NCBI GenBank assembly: GCA_020354645.1
Contig: CP070652.1
Coordinates: 657,786-721,785 of the forward strand
Length of the DNA stretch: 64,000 nucleotides
Direction: 5' to 3'
DNA from: Deltaproteobacteria bacterium
GTDB lineage: Bacteria > Desulfobacterota > Desulfobacteria > Desulfobacterales > G020354645
Positions 8,201 through 18,083 of the stretch are shown here, piece by piece. The translations under genes were made by a program, and so were the position numbers. The notes beneath the pieces are model-generated. The model did not search any database. It was not told the origin of the DNA and was given only the letters and a program-made list of their open reading frames with translations. Position 1 is the first letter of the stretch. Each line of letters starts with the position of its first letter.

Positions 8201-10172
8201 TTTTGGATATTTCGAAGAAAAAAAACTGGGCAAGCCCTACGATATGAAGCTTCTCAAACGGCTCTATCCGTTTATCCGCCCGTATAAGCCCTTGATATTC
8301 TGGTCGATCCTTCTCGTTGTAGCAATCACTTTTCTTGATCTTTCCATCCCTTATGTGACCAAAACAGCGATCGACCGATACATTGTGCCGCAGATTGATC
8401 GGGGCATAAACGACCCCAACAATCGTACTGAAATTGGCGGCAGATACATCCAGGTCGACCTCACTGCACCCGAAATACGGGAAACCGTAAAAAAATATTA
8501 TCAATGGTTTGACATTAACGGCGATGTTGCACGCATCCCATATGATAAGCTCTCTCAGTTGGACAGAGAGGACCTCACCAGACTGCGCCGGCAAGATTTT
8601 GCCGGCCTTACCTTTATTTCCATAATATTTCTGATGATCATTCTGATCAACTTCGGACTCAATTTTGTTCAGCGGGTAATCATGGAATACACCGGTCACG
8701 TCGTCATGCATGATTTGCGGATGAATCTTTTCGAACATATTCAATCTTTACCCATAGAATTCTTTATCCGCAATCCGGTTGGGCGGCTGGTTACACGGGT
8801 CACCAATGATGTCCAAAATATGCATGAGCTGTTCACTTCGATCATTTCATTTATATTCAAAGACCTTTTTCTATTGTTCGGAATCGCCGCTGTGCTTCTA
8901 AGTTTGAATTGGAAGTTGGCCCTGCTTTGCTTTACCGTTTTGCCGTTTGTCTTTTATGCCTCCAGTATATTTGCAAGCCGGGCCAGAGATGTATTCAGAT
9001 TGTTGCGAGTTAAGATTGCGGAAATAAACACCCGGTTTTCGGAAACGATCAGCGGAATAAAAGTTGTTCAGCTCTTCCGGCATGAAAAGCAAAATTTTCT
9101 CGAATTCGAAAAACTAAATCACGAAAATTACCTGGCAGGGATGCAGCAAATCCGGATTCTGGGGATATTTTTACCATTTATAGAGGTTTTGGGGGTGGTC
9201 GTACTTTCGATAGTGATCCTGTACGGCGGGAGCGGAATCCTTGCAGGGGTGTTAAGCCTCGGTGCGTTGGTAGCTTTTATTTCATATATGAAAATGTTTT
9301 TCAGGCCCATCAGGGACTTGGCAGAAAAATATAATATCCTTCAAAACGCTATGGCTTCGGCCGAAAGGCTGTTTCTAATTCTGGACACCGAGGATAAACT
9401 CACACATCCCCTGTTTTCCATGGCTAACAAACCAAATGACCTCCAAATGATAGAAGAAATATCCCTTGAGGACGTTTCCTTCAGTTATATTGCGGGCGAG
9501 ATGGTGCTTGAAAAGATCTCATTGAATGTTCGGGCCGGCGAAACCATCGCCGTGGTGGGCCCGACAGGTGCAGGCAAGACATCCCTTATCAATCTTATCA
9601 TGCGATTTTACGATCCCACCGGGGGCCGTGTGTTAATAAACGGCAGGAATATAAAATATTGCCCACCTTCGGCCTTCAGAGCTAAAATGGCCCTGGTCAT
9701 GCAGGAACCCTTTCTGTTTTCTGAAAGCGTGCGCAACAATATTTTCAGGGATATCGGGGATGTATCTGATCAGGAATTAGCAGCTATCTTAGAAGCCTCA
9801 AACTGCAAAAGCCTTACCGATAGATTGCCGCAAGGACCGGATACCGTCTTGTCTGAGGGGGGCTCTTCTATTTCAAGCGGTGAACGTCAGCTCATATCCA
9901 TTGCCAGGGCATTTGCTCGTAATCCGCAAGTCATTCTTTTTGATGAGGCCACGTCTTATATTGATTCTCAAACCGAAATACAGATCCAAGAAGCTTTGGA
10001 AAAGCTCATGAAACGGCGAACCGCTTTTATCGTTGCCCATCGGCTTTCCACCATACGCAAGGCCGACAGAATTATCGTGCTCAATCGCGGCAGAATCATC
10101 GAAAGCGGCAGCCACGACGAGCTTATGGATAAAGAAGGTTTCTATTATCAATTAAATCAGATTCAAAATTAG
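8190..10172 (+). CDS. ABC exporter half-transporter, catalytic partner
   Basis: 660 aa with the same architecture as the preceding gene. Between the first two helices lies an extra extracytoplasmic loop (about residues 60-135), as in the larger subunit of heterodimeric exporters. Walker A is GPTGAGKTS and Walker B VILFDEATS keeps the catalytic Glu. The signature is ISSGERQLISIARA, with S-S-G-E in place of S-G-G-Q. The pair therefore likely has one competent and one impaired ATP site. GAGG lies 7 nt before the ATG inside the upstream gene. It would export a lipid, drug or peptide across the inner membrane. Confidence 0.92.
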   Translation: MRTDFGYFEEKKLGKPYDMKLLKRLYPFIRPYKPLIFWSILLVVAITFLDLSIPYVTKTAIDRYIVPQIDRGINDPNNRTEIGGRYIQVDLTAPEIRETVKKYYQWFDINGDVARIPYDKLSQLDREDLTRLRRQDFAGLTFISIIFLMIILINFGLNFVQRVIMEYTGHVVMHDLRMNLFEHIQSLPIEFFIRNPVGRLVTRVTNDVQNMHELFTSIISFIFKDLFLLFGIAAVLLSLNWKLALLCFTVLPFVFYASSIFASRARDVFRLLRVKIAEINTRFSETISGIKVVQLFRHEKQNFLEFEKLNHENYLAGMQQIRILGIFLPFIEVLGVVVLSIVILYGGSGILAGVLSLGALVAFISYMKMFFRPIRDLAEKYNILQNAMASAERLFLILDTEDKLTHPLFSMANKPNDLQMIEEISLEDVSFSYIAGEMVLEKISLNVRAGETIAVVGPTGAGKTSLINLIMRFYDPTGGRVLINGRNIKYCPPSAFRAKMALVMQEPFLFSESVRNNIFRDIGDVSDQELAAILEASNCKSLTDRLPQGPDTVLSEGGSSISSGERQLISIARAFARNPQVILFDEATSYIDSQTEIQIQEALEKLMKRRTAFIVAHRLSTIRKADRIIVLNRGRIIESGSHDELMDKEGFYYQLNQIQN

Positions 10173-10357
10173 GGTGATTTTTTATTGGACATATTTACTT
10201 GCCAAAAATTATTCGACGTGATATGAAACCATAATTTTATATGCTGAAACTGGAAGTTATCGAAATCTTTAGAAATATTTAAGTATGAACTTGAGGGGCC
10301 AGGTAGATTGGACTTGGTTTTGTACTGTAAATTTTAAAGTAAAGGAGGATTGTATCA

Positions 10358-12121
10358 ATGGCTTACAACGCAGTAAAAATGGCTGACTGGCAAATTTCGG
10401 AAGCAGCAGAGAAAAACATGCCCACGCCGGAAGAATGGGGAGAAAAAATCGGTTTGGAAAAAGATGAGATTCTACCAGTGGGCAGGCTGGCCAAACTCGA
10501 CTTTCTCAAAATTATTAATCGTCTGAAAGACAAACCCGATGGCAAATACATTGAAGTGACCGCCATCACCCCAACCCCGTTGGGGGAAGGAAAAAGCACG
10601 ACTTCCTGTGGCCTGATGGAAGGTATGGGTAAAATCGGTTTGAATGTAGGCGGCTGCCTAAGGCAACCGTCGGGCGGTCCGACCATGAACATCAAAGGAA
10701 CCGCTGCCGGAGGCGGCAATTCCCTGCTGATCCCCATGACCGAGTTTTCCCTGGGATTGACCGGTGACATTAATGACATCATGAACGCCCACAACCTGGC
10801 CATGGTGGCCCTGACATCCCGCATGCAGCATGAGCGCAATTACAACGACGAGCAACTGCAAAGACTGACCGGAATGCGACGCTTTAACATCGATCCGACC
10901 CGGGTAGAAATGGGCTGGATCCTCGATTTTTGCGCACAATCCCTCAGAAATATTGTTATTGGTTTAGGGGGTCGTATGGATGGTTTCACCATGCAATCAA
11001 AATTCGGGATAGCTGTTTCTTCAGAGTTAATGGCCATTCTTTCCATTGTTAGGGATCTCGCGGATCTGCGCAACAGACTGGATGAGATTACGCTGGCGTT
11101 TGACAAGGCCGGAAACCCTGTGACTACGGGAGATCTAGAGGTCGGCGGGGCCATGACCGCATGGATGCGGAACACCATCAATCCCACGCTCATGTGTACG
11201 GCCGAATACAACCCCTGCATGGTGCATGCGGGACCCTTTGCCAATATCGCTGTGGGACAGTCTTCCATTATTGCTGACCGAATCGGCCTTAAGCTGTTTG
11301 ATTATCATGTCACAGAGAGTGGATTCGGTGCTGATATCGGCTTTGAGAAATTCTGGAATGTCAAATGCCGCTACAGCGGACTGAAACCTCATGTGTCGGT
11401 GCTGACCTCCACCATCCGCGCCCTCAAAATGCACGGCGGAGGACCGAAAGTTGTGGCAGGTATCCCCCTTGATGACGCCTACACCAAAGAAAACCTTGAA
11501 CTTCTGGAAAAGGGCATCCCCAATATGGTCCACCACATCAACACCATCCGCAAGGCGGGAATCAAACCGGTGGTTTGTATCAACTGCTTCCACACAGATA
11601 CGGATGCTGAGATCGAAATGGTCAGAAAGGCTGCGGAAGAAGCCGGCGCACGCTGCGCCAAGTCCACCCACTGGGCCGATGGCGGTGACGGTGCCGTAGA
11701 ATTAGCGGAGGCCGTGAAAGACGCCTGTGAAGACGAAAATAATTTTCAGTTTCTTTACCCCCTTGAAACGAAACTCCGTGACCGCGTTGATAAAATTGCA
11801 AAAGAGGTCTATGGTGCAGATGGTGTCTCCTGGACGCCGGAAGCCGAGGCCAAGGCCAAAATGCTGGAAAATGATTCCAAGTACGACGATTACGCGACCA
11901 TGATGGTGAAAACCCACCTCAGCCTCACCCATGACGTAACAGTCAAGGGGGTTCCCAAGGGATGGTCCCTGCCCATTCGTGATGTATTGATCTATTCAGG
12001 GGCAAAGTTCCTGTGTCCCTGTGCCGGAGCGATCAGCCTGATGCCCGGTACCAGCTCTAATCCAGCCTTTAGACGCGTCGATGTAGACGTCAAAACCGGT
12101 AAAGTAACCGGTCTGTTCTAA
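10358..12121 (+). CDS. fhs: Formate-tetrahydrofolate ligase
   Basis: 587 aa, close to the family norm. It makes 10-formyl-THF from formate, THF and ATP, and feeds the methyl branch of the Wood-Ljungdahl pathway or C1 biosynthesis. The P-loop-like [12 protein letters not shown] near residue 70, [19 protein letters not shown] and the [11 protein letters not shown] region are diagnostic. A strong AAAGGAGG precedes the ATG, and a strong intrinsic terminator follows, so it is probably transcribed alone. In sulfate reducers this enzyme usually works with a methylene-THF pathway for acetate or CO2 metabolism; those genes are not in the window. Confidence 0.97.
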   Translation: MAYNAVKMADWQISEAAEKNMPTPEEWGEKIGLEKDEILPVGRLAKLDFLKIINRLKDKPDGKYIEVTAITPTPLGEGKSTTSCGLMEGMGKIGLNVGGCLRQPSGGPTMNIKGTAAGGGNSLLIPMTEFSLGLTGDINDIMNAHNLAMVALTSRMQHERNYNDEQLQRLTGMRRFNIDPTRVEMGWILDFCAQSLRNIVIGLGGRMDGFTMQSKFGIAVSSELMAILSIVRDLADLRNRLDEITLAFDKAGNPVTTGDLEVGGAMTAWMRNTINPTLMCTAEYNPCMVHAGPFANIAVGQSSIIADRIGLKLFDYHVTESGFGADIGFEKFWNVKCRYSGLKPHVSVLTSTIRALKMHGGGPKVVAGIPLDDAYTKENLELLEKGIPNMVHHINTIRKAGIKPVVCINCFHTDTDAEIEMVRKAAEEAGARCAKSTHWADGGDGAVELAEAVKDACEDENNFQFLYPLETKLRDRVDKIAKEVYGADGVSWTPEAEAKAKMLENDSKYDDYATMMVKTHLSLTHDVTVKGVPKGWSLPIRDVLIYSGAKFLCPCAGAISLMPGTSSNPAFRRVDVDVKTGKVTGLF

Positions 12122-12145
12122 TCGGCACCTTTCATAACTTTTAAA

Positions 12146-12183
12146 AAAAATAGGGCCCGAGAACATTTTCGGGCCCTATTTTT
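12146..12183 (+). terminator. Intrinsic terminator after fhs
   Basis: The 15-nt arm 12146-12160 (AAAAATAGGGCCCGA) is the exact reverse complement of 12169-12183, giving a stem rich in G-C at its tip with an 8-nt loop and a T-run on its 3' side. Flanking A and T runs mean it could act in both directions. Confidence 0.92.
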
Positions 12184-12477
12184 TTATGCAGCAATACGTT
12201 TTCGTCCTATGAATATTTTCGAATCAGAAATAAGCAATTTTACGCGAGGTCAAGGGAGTCAACGACCGTCCGCAGAGCAGGTGGCTTGACTTTTCGTCCA
12301 TAGGCCAAAAAGTCAAAAGCAAGTCGGTGCTTTAGACGGTGCACTTGCAACCGGGTGCGAAGCACCGGGTTTGTATGGAAAGAACTCAAGGGATTGCGCG
12401 GAGGCTTACAAATCGTACGCCGCACAAGCAATCCTGAAGATTGACCCTGTTAAATCCTCCGATTTTTATAATGTCGC

Positions 12478-12622
12478 AGAAGTGGTTTCAAAGCCCCAGA
12501 TTAGGCTCAAGAGCAAGGCGTACCGTGGATTGAAAGCGGAGCGTACACGCCAGTACGTGAGCATTTCAATCCGCGGGACAACGTAGCTATTGAGCCTAAG
12601 ATGGGGTTTTGAAATCACTTCT
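12478..12622. repeat. Long imperfect inverted repeat (about 70-bp arms)
   Basis: The arm 12478-12546 pairs with 12553-12622 at roughly four of five positions, leaving a 6-nt loop. The right arm runs 2 nt into the citrate synthase stop codon. A half copy of the same arm lies at 14100-14173 on the other side of the same gene. This makes a small dispersed repeat family. It may work as a terminator for citrate synthase. The rest of 12187-12620 has no gene that I can support. Confidence 0.8.
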
Positions 12623-13901
12623 AGCGGTGGTGAATGGGTACATACCCCCTCTCCAGCGGTCCGGTGTATATCTGCCGGGGACGACCCAGTTTCCAGTGGG
12701 GATCATCCATGCTCTCCTTCCACTGGGCAATCCAACCCGGCAATCTGCCGATGGCAAACATCACCGTAAACATATTGGTGGGGATGCCGATCGCCCGCAA
12801 AACAATACCGCTATAAAAATCCACGTTCGGATACAGGTTGTGTTCGATAAAATAATCCTCCTTTAACGCAACTGCCTCCAGTTCCTGGGCTAGGTCAAGC
12901 AAAGGATCGTGGATATTAAACTTTGATAAAAGCTTATCGCACATCTTTTTCATTATTTTGGCACGGGGGTCATAGGTTTTATAAACCCGATGACCGAAAC
13001 CCATCAACCGAAAAGGATCATTTTTATCTTTAGCTCGCTCGATGAAGGGCTTGATATTACCACCCGTTTCGGCAATTTCGGTCAGCATTTCGATGACCGC
13101 CTGATTGGCCCCGCCATGCAGCGGGCCCCACAGCGCAGCGATGCCGGCTGAAATGGCCGCATACAGATTAACCCGCGCACTGCCCACAAGTCTTACGGCC
13201 GAAGTGGAACAATTCTGCTCATGATCGGCATGCAAAATCCAAAAAACGTTCAAGGCTTTTACAACATCCTCATCAATGATGTAAGGCCTCACCGGCGAAT
13301 CAAACATCATGTTTAAAAAATTTGCACAGTACATCAGATCCGGGCGGGGATAAACCACCTTGTGTCCCCTGGCTATTTTGTACGACATGGCGGCCATGGT
13401 CCGGACTTTTGAAAGCAGGCGTGTCACCGTAATGTTGATCTCCTCTTCCAGGTTTTGCAACTCCGGGTAAAAGCTACGCAAAGCATTTACCATTGAAGAG
13501 AGAATACCCATGGGATGAGAGGCCCGCGGAAAATTCAGATAAAAAAACTGCATGTCTTCGTGTACGAGGGAATGATCATTCAGCAGAACCGAAAATTGGT
13601 TGAGTTGCTTTTGGGTTGGCAACTCGCCGTTAATCAATAGATACGCGGTTTCTTTAAAAGTTGAATGCTCTGCAAGCTGTTCAACCGGGATCCCGCGGTA
13701 GCGCAAAATGCCTTTTTCGCCGTCCATGAAGGTGATGTTGCTTTTACAACTACCTGTGTTTGCGTAACCAGGATCAAGGGTGATAAACCCGGTTTCCTGG
13801 CGCAGCTTTGAAATATCGATGGCCTTTTCCCCTTCCGAGCCGACCACCACCGGCAGCCTGTAGATCTTGTCACCATAGGTTAATTTTACAAAATCGGTCA
13901 T
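12621..13901 (-). CDS. gltA: Citrate synthase
   Basis: 426 aa, normal for bacterial citrate synthase. It condenses acetyl-CoA and oxaloacetate to citrate in the cytoplasm. Diagnostic parts are GILRYRGIPVEQLAE, LHADHEQNCSTSAVR with one active-site His, PLHGGANQAVIEML with the second, and GFGHRVYKTYDPRA, which precedes the catalytic Asp region. It could serve the oxidative TCA route for acetyl-CoA oxidation or biosynthesis. The gene is monocistronic on the minus strand, with a long hairpin directly after its stop codon. Confidence 0.97.
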   Translation of the reverse strand: MTDFVKLTYGDKIYRLPVVVGSEGEKAIDISKLRQETGFITLDPGYANTGSCKSNITFMDGEKGILRYRGIPVEQLAEHSTFKETAYLLINGELPTQKQLNQFSVLLNDHSLVHEDMQFFYLNFPRASHPMGILSSMVNALRSFYPELQNLEEEINITVTRLLSKVRTMAAMSYKIARGHKVVYPRPDLMYCANFLNMMFDSPVRPYIIDEDVVKALNVFWILHADHEQNCSTSAVRLVGSARVNLYAAISAGIAALWGPLHGGANQAVIEMLTEIAETGGNIKPFIERAKDKNDPFRLMGFGHRVYKTYDPRAKIMKKMCDKLLSKFNIHDPLLDLAQELEAVALKEDYFIEHNLYPNVDFYSGIVLRAIGIPTNMFTVMFAIGRLPGWIAQWKESMDDPHWKLGRPRQIYTGPLERGYVPIHHR

Positions 13902-14017
13902 ACGTTATCCTCTCGATTCGAAATTTAGATGGAATTGTTCCTTTGGTTACGATAAATTGAGCCAATATGCCGCACTTTATCCCATTGGTCAAGGGATCAA
14001 CAGCGTTTGACAATCTG

Positions 14018-14093
14018 TTAGCCGGTTTGGCCCGTTCAAAACGGAATGCTATCAGTTTTTGCGTGTCAACCGGCAAACGGGCCAACGGGCTAA
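14018..14093. repeat. Imperfect inverted repeat upstream of gltA
   Basis: TTAGCCGGTTTGGCCCGTT (14018-14036) is inverted, with a 1-nt gap and small mismatches, at 14076-14093. It lies in the 340-bp divergent gap between citrate synthase and the 262-aa protein and may be a regulatory or repeat structure. Confidence 0.5.
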
Positions 14094-14099
14094 ACCTTG

Positions 14100-14173
14100 T
14101 ATCATATGAGCATTTTGAAGCGGTTTGCAACGCAGCTATTGGACCTTAGATGGGGTTTTTAAAACACTTTTAG
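14100..14173. repeat. Half copy of the 12.5-kb hairpin repeat
   Basis: This stretch aligns along its length with the right arm 12553-12622, including a shared CTTAGATGGGGTTTT-like core and the AGCTATTG block. No matching second arm is present here, so it is a solo arm of the repeat. Confidence 0.65.
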
Positions 14174-14242
14174 TGTATTTACAGGCACCGGTCGGTGTGC
14201 TAACGATATAAACGTTATGAATAGTTGAAAAAGGGGCATGGC

Positions 14243-15031
14243 ATGTCATTCAAGGAGAATCTTTTAAAAAAAATCGAAATCGATAAACTCGCAAATGAAG
14301 TATTAGAGTCCATCGGGCCTCCCGGAAGTGAGCGTAAGATCAATAAGGAGTCCATGAAACGGCTCCTTGAAATGAGTCCATATAGATATCAGCGCGAGCG
14401 GGACCTCGATCTTTTTGTTCAAGAAGTCGACAGCGGCCGGGGAAAAATTCTGGTACTCGACAATGAGTTGCCCATTTATGATACGACCATCGATGATGTG
14501 GCCATGCGCAAGAGTCCTTACATCAAAGAAATGGTAAGTATCCGCAATGCAATCAAAATATTAAAGGATTCAGACGTCAAGATCAGCACCAAAGAAGACT
14601 CCATCAAAACAATTCAGAAAGAATGTATCGATATACTGGATCTTAGATTCAACGAATCTGATATTCGAAAAATTGAAGCGGATGGCGTAAAGTCGCTTGA
14701 AAGGGATTATGCCGACGGCGTCATTGAGTGTCTATCCCTTTTTGCCGAATTGCTGGGTTTTGTTCCACCGCCTAAAGTCTTTAGGTTGGGCCATCATAAA
14801 ATCATCGGGGCTTCTGAAACCAAAGAGTCCGGAGAAGTCTTATACGGCCCGATTGTGGTTTACAGCCTGATCGAAAATGAAATCAAGTTAATCGACGAAC
14901 GCAGCGGGAGTTTTGACAAGGGAAAAATAGAACATTTTCAGAGTATTATCTCAGGCAACCAGGAAGCTTTCAAAGAGGGTGCGGAAGTCTTTGAGTACCT
15001 GAGGAAAGCAGTAATAAATCAGAAAGAATGA
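14243..15031 (+). CDS. Hypothetical protein, 262 aa
   Basis: I do not recognise the family. The start is the ATG at 14243 with AAGGGG upstream; a TTG 18 nt earlier is less likely. The protein is soluble and charged, with helical N-terminal (1-60) and middle parts. A tidy alpha/beta segment around 170-235 (FVPPPKVFRLGHHKIIG, then LYGPIVVYSLIENEIKLI) may be a small ligand or regulatory domain. It lies alone between citrate synthase and the SulP permease, 170 nt upstream of the latter and in the same direction. Confidence 0.7.
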   Translation: MSFKENLLKKIEIDKLANEVLESIGPPGSERKINKESMKRLLEMSPYRYQRERDLDLFVQEVDSGRGKILVLDNELPIYDTTIDDVAMRKSPYIKEMVSIRNAIKILKDSDVKISTKEDSIKTIQKECIDILDLRFNESDIRKIEADGVKSLERDYADGVIECLSLFAELLGFVPPPKVFRLGHHKIIGASETKESGEVLYGPIVVYSLIENEIKLIDERSGSFDKGKIEHFQSIISGNQEAFKEGAEVFEYLRKAVINQKE

Positions 15032-15201
15032 TCTGAACGGGTTGAAAAACCACAAACTAGGTTTACCCGTTTGTTAGGCGAAAAGTGGGATAAAGCCTGT
15101 TCAAAGTTGATTTAACATTACATCAATAGTAGGTTATGAATACAACTGTATCCATTAGCTGATCTGATGTTGCTTAAACCATTGCTTTCTGCGGATCTTT
15201 T

Positions 15202-17019
15202 GTGCACGTCCATCTCGAAAATTTTACCCCGTTTGTTTCCTGGATCCGGGGGTACCGGCTTCACCACCTGAAGGCCGATCTGTTTGCAGGGCTGACAGTA
15301 TCGGTTGTGGCGGTGCCCCAGTCCATGGCCTATGCCTTGATTGCAGGGTTACCGGTACAGTATGGACTTTATGCATCCATCGTTCCTACAATAATCGGCT
15401 GTCTGTGGGGCAGCTCGGCCCATTTAATCACCGGCCCTACTACTGCTATCTCACTCGTCGTGTTCAGTTCCTTGCAAGATCTGGCCCAAATGAGCAGTGC
15501 CACATATCTGCATATGGTTTTCTTTCTGGCGATGATGGTGGGGGTGGTTCAAATCATAATGGGCGTCGCCCGGCTCGGCACGCTGCTTAATTTCGTATCC
15601 CATGCGGTGCTACTGGGTTTTACTGCAGGAGCCGCTATGCTGATCGGGTTTAAACAGCTACCGGGACTCCTCGGACTTAATATTGAAAAAAGCAGTATTT
15701 TTTTAGAATCTCTTTTTAGCATTTTCATGCACCTTGGACAGGTCCATTTGACCACTTTCCTCCTAGGAGCAGTAACCATTGCCGTCATTGTGGTAATGAA
15801 AAAAATTAAACCCGCTTGGCCGGGAACACTTATCGCCATGATCCTGGTAGGAATACTGGTTGCCATATTCGACCTGGATGCCCGTGGTGTAGCCGTGGTT
15901 GGCGCGATACCTCGCAGCCTGCCGCCCTTTCACAATCCCGGATATGGGGCCATAATGAAAATCGGCCAACTGGCTCCCGGCGCCCTGGCAATCGCCATTC
16001 TGGGTCTTGTTGAAGCCGTTTCCATTGCCAAAGCTATCGCCGGCCAGACCCATCAGAGGCTGAACGTAAACCAGGAATTCATTGGCCAGGGGCTTTCCAA
16101 TATTGCAGCTTCCTTCTTCAGCGGTTACCCGGTCAGCGGGTCTTTCACTCGATCAGCCGTCAATTTTCAATCCGGTGGTAAAACACCCATCAGTGGCATC
16201 ATTTCCGGTGTTACCGTGGCGTTGACGGTAGTGCTGGCGGCACCGCTTGCGGCCAAGCTTCCGCTTTCCGCTCTGGCGGGTGTTTTGATCGTGGTTGCCT
16301 TTGATATGGTGCGTAAAAATGATATTATTCGTACGATTCGTGCCACCCGCAGTGATACGGCCGTGCTTGTCATCACTTTTTTGTCAACGCTGCTGTTGAA
16401 TATCGAGTTTGCAGTTTATGTTGGCGTGCTCCTATCTATTGGTCTGCACCTGGCCAAAACTTCACACCCCCGGATTTACTCGGTGGTTCCGGATCTTAAG
16501 ACCGGAAAGATGAAAGGATCAGCTTACGGTCAGACATGCTGTCAGATGGATATCGTGCAAATTGAAGGTTCGATTTTCTTCGGATCGGTGGCGTATGTGC
16601 AGGAGGACCTCGAGCGGCGATTGCGACATCACCCTTATACGACCAATCTGCTTATTCGCATGCACCATGTCAACACACTGGATGCCAGCGGGATCCATGT
16701 CCTCGAAATCCTCCTTGAAGAAGTAAGTGGTCGCGGCGGCGGACTTTATTTTTCCGGTATCAATCACCGGGTCTTTGAGGTAATCAAAAATTCAGGCCTT
16801 CTGAAAGAGATCGGAGAAACCCATCTGAGGAGCACCACCGGGTCTGCAATCCGCCAGGCCATGAGGGAATCCTTCTGCCCTATGGTTTGCGCTGCCTGCG
16901 AGTACGCCGTATTTGTCGAGTGTCCTGAACTCAAGAAAGGAAACTGGGAAATTTTCGGCGAAGGTGTTCAGCCCCGGCAGTGTGTGCTGCAACTGCCCGA
17001 CGAAAATGTGGGATCTTAA
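15202..17019 (+). CDS. SulP family anion permease with STAS domain
   Basis: 605 aa. The transmembrane core (about 20-420) has the SulP hallmarks: ADLFAGLTVSVVAVPQSMAY near the start, GPTTAISL, and the NIAASFFSGYPVSGSFTRSA segment. A cytoplasmic STAS domain follows (about 440-550) with the TLDASGIHVLEIL motif. The family moves sulfate, bicarbonate or other anions; sulfate uptake fits the inferred lifestyle but is not proven. After STAS comes an unusual Cys-rich tail (C559, C563, C566, C574, C594). The start is GTG without a strong ribosome site. A tandem Usp gene follows after 38 nt. Confidence 0.92.
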   Translation: MHVHLENFTPFVSWIRGYRLHHLKADLFAGLTVSVVAVPQSMAYALIAGLPVQYGLYASIVPTIIGCLWGSSAHLITGPTTAISLVVFSSLQDLAQMSSATYLHMVFFLAMMVGVVQIIMGVARLGTLLNFVSHAVLLGFTAGAAMLIGFKQLPGLLGLNIEKSSIFLESLFSIFMHLGQVHLTTFLLGAVTIAVIVVMKKIKPAWPGTLIAMILVGILVAIFDLDARGVAVVGAIPRSLPPFHNPGYGAIMKIGQLAPGALAIAILGLVEAVSIAKAIAGQTHQRLNVNQEFIGQGLSNIAASFFSGYPVSGSFTRSAVNFQSGGKTPISGIISGVTVALTVVLAAPLAAKLPLSALAGVLIVVAFDMVRKNDIIRTIRATRSDTAVLVITFLSTLLLNIEFAVYVGVLLSIGLHLAKTSHPRIYSVVPDLKTGKMKGSAYGQTCCQMDIVQIEGSIFFGSVAYVQEDLERRLRHHPYTTNLLIRMHHVNTLDASGIHVLEILLEEVSGRGGGLYFSGINHRVFEVIKNSGLLKEIGETHLRSTTGSAIRQAMRESFCPMVCAACEYAVFVECPELKKGNWEIFGEGVQPRQCVLQLPDENVGS

Positions 17020-17057
17020 ACTTTTGCTCAAAAAACTTACAATTGGGAATCCGCATT

Positions 17058-18020
17058 ATGACGGAAAGTAAAAAAACGCTAAAAATTCTTGTTTACACGG
17101 ACGGCAGGCCTGAAGCCGCAAAGGCTCTGTGCTTTGGCGCAGAATTAAAAAACCGTCTAGCGGCTGAAATGGCTGTCATTACGGTTCGCTCCGGCACCCA
17201 TGCTACTGAAGATCCAACACCGGTAGGTATTGATCTCCCGTTGAATAATCGGCATGCTCTGTCCGTTGGGTTGCAACACCTGATCGGAGCCGTTGACGTG
17301 CTAACCGACGAAGGTTTGTTTGAACCCCAGCTCTCGATAAACATACGTGCGGGAGCGCATGGTCACTTATTTATCTGCACAACACCATCGGGCGAGCGCA
17401 TACCCTTTTATGAGCGTTTCGGCCACTTTATCGAAGCGCTGAATCATGTTGTAGAAGATCACAGATATGATTTGCTGATAGCTGCACCGCCACGCCGCAG
17501 CGTCATGTGGCGGTTTTTGCTGGGGGATACAACCAGAAAACTGGCGCTTGATCTGCACACATCGATTCTGGTGGTTCGCGGCGGTAATCCGAACAGTCGC
17601 TACCTGGTATGTGCGGACGGATCACCATCGGCAAGACGGCAATTTCCCCTCCTTAAAATTCTTTTACCATCGATCAGGGGGCCGCTGGAGCTTATCTGGG
17701 CAAAGCCGCCAGATGCCAGTGAGGTAAAAATCAGGGCCGCTGAAGAATGCCTACAACATGCAACCAACTGGCTGGAAAACTGTGATAAATACAATACCAT
17801 CCGCAAGCTTGAAGGCGACAACCCCGCCGACCTCATCCTTGGGGCGGCCGGCAGCAATGCCGTGATTATGATGGGAGCTAGCCTGCGCCATGATGTCTAC
17901 AAACGGATGATGGGTAGTTTGCCCATCCAGATTCTTTCGAGAACCGAATCCAGCATGATACTGGTCAAACTTCCCCCGGATGCCGATACGGATTTTTTCA
18001 AGGACCCCTTTACCTGTTAA
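17058..18020 (+). CDS. Tandem universal stress protein
   Basis: 320 aa with two UspA-like alpha/beta units (about 5-165 and 180-310). The first begins LKILVYTDG and ends near TSILVVRGG. The second begins RYLVCADGSPSARRQ and ends TESSMILVKLP, with the expected GASLRHDVYKRMMGS-like loop of ATP-binding Usp. The reading frame is open 78 nt further upstream into the SulP gene, but the ATG at 17058 is the sensible start. Adjacent to and co-directional with SulP, it may tie carrier activity to nucleotide or stress state. Confidence 0.85.
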   Translation: MTESKKTLKILVYTDGRPEAAKALCFGAELKNRLAAEMAVITVRSGTHATEDPTPVGIDLPLNNRHALSVGLQHLIGAVDVLTDEGLFEPQLSINIRAGAHGHLFICTTPSGERIPFYERFGHFIEALNHVVEDHRYDLLIAAPPRRSVMWRFLLGDTTRKLALDLHTSILVVRGGNPNSRYLVCADGSPSARRQFPLLKILLPSIRGPLELIWAKPPDASEVKIRAAEECLQHATNWLENCDKYNTIRKLEGDNPADLILGAAGSNAVIMMGASLRHDVYKRMMGSLPIQILSRTESSMILVKLPPDADTDFFKDPFTC

Positions 18021-18083
18021 TTCGCGTCATCCAAGGCAATATTTCCCGGAATCTCTCATTCGCTATATGGCGCAAATGGGCAA

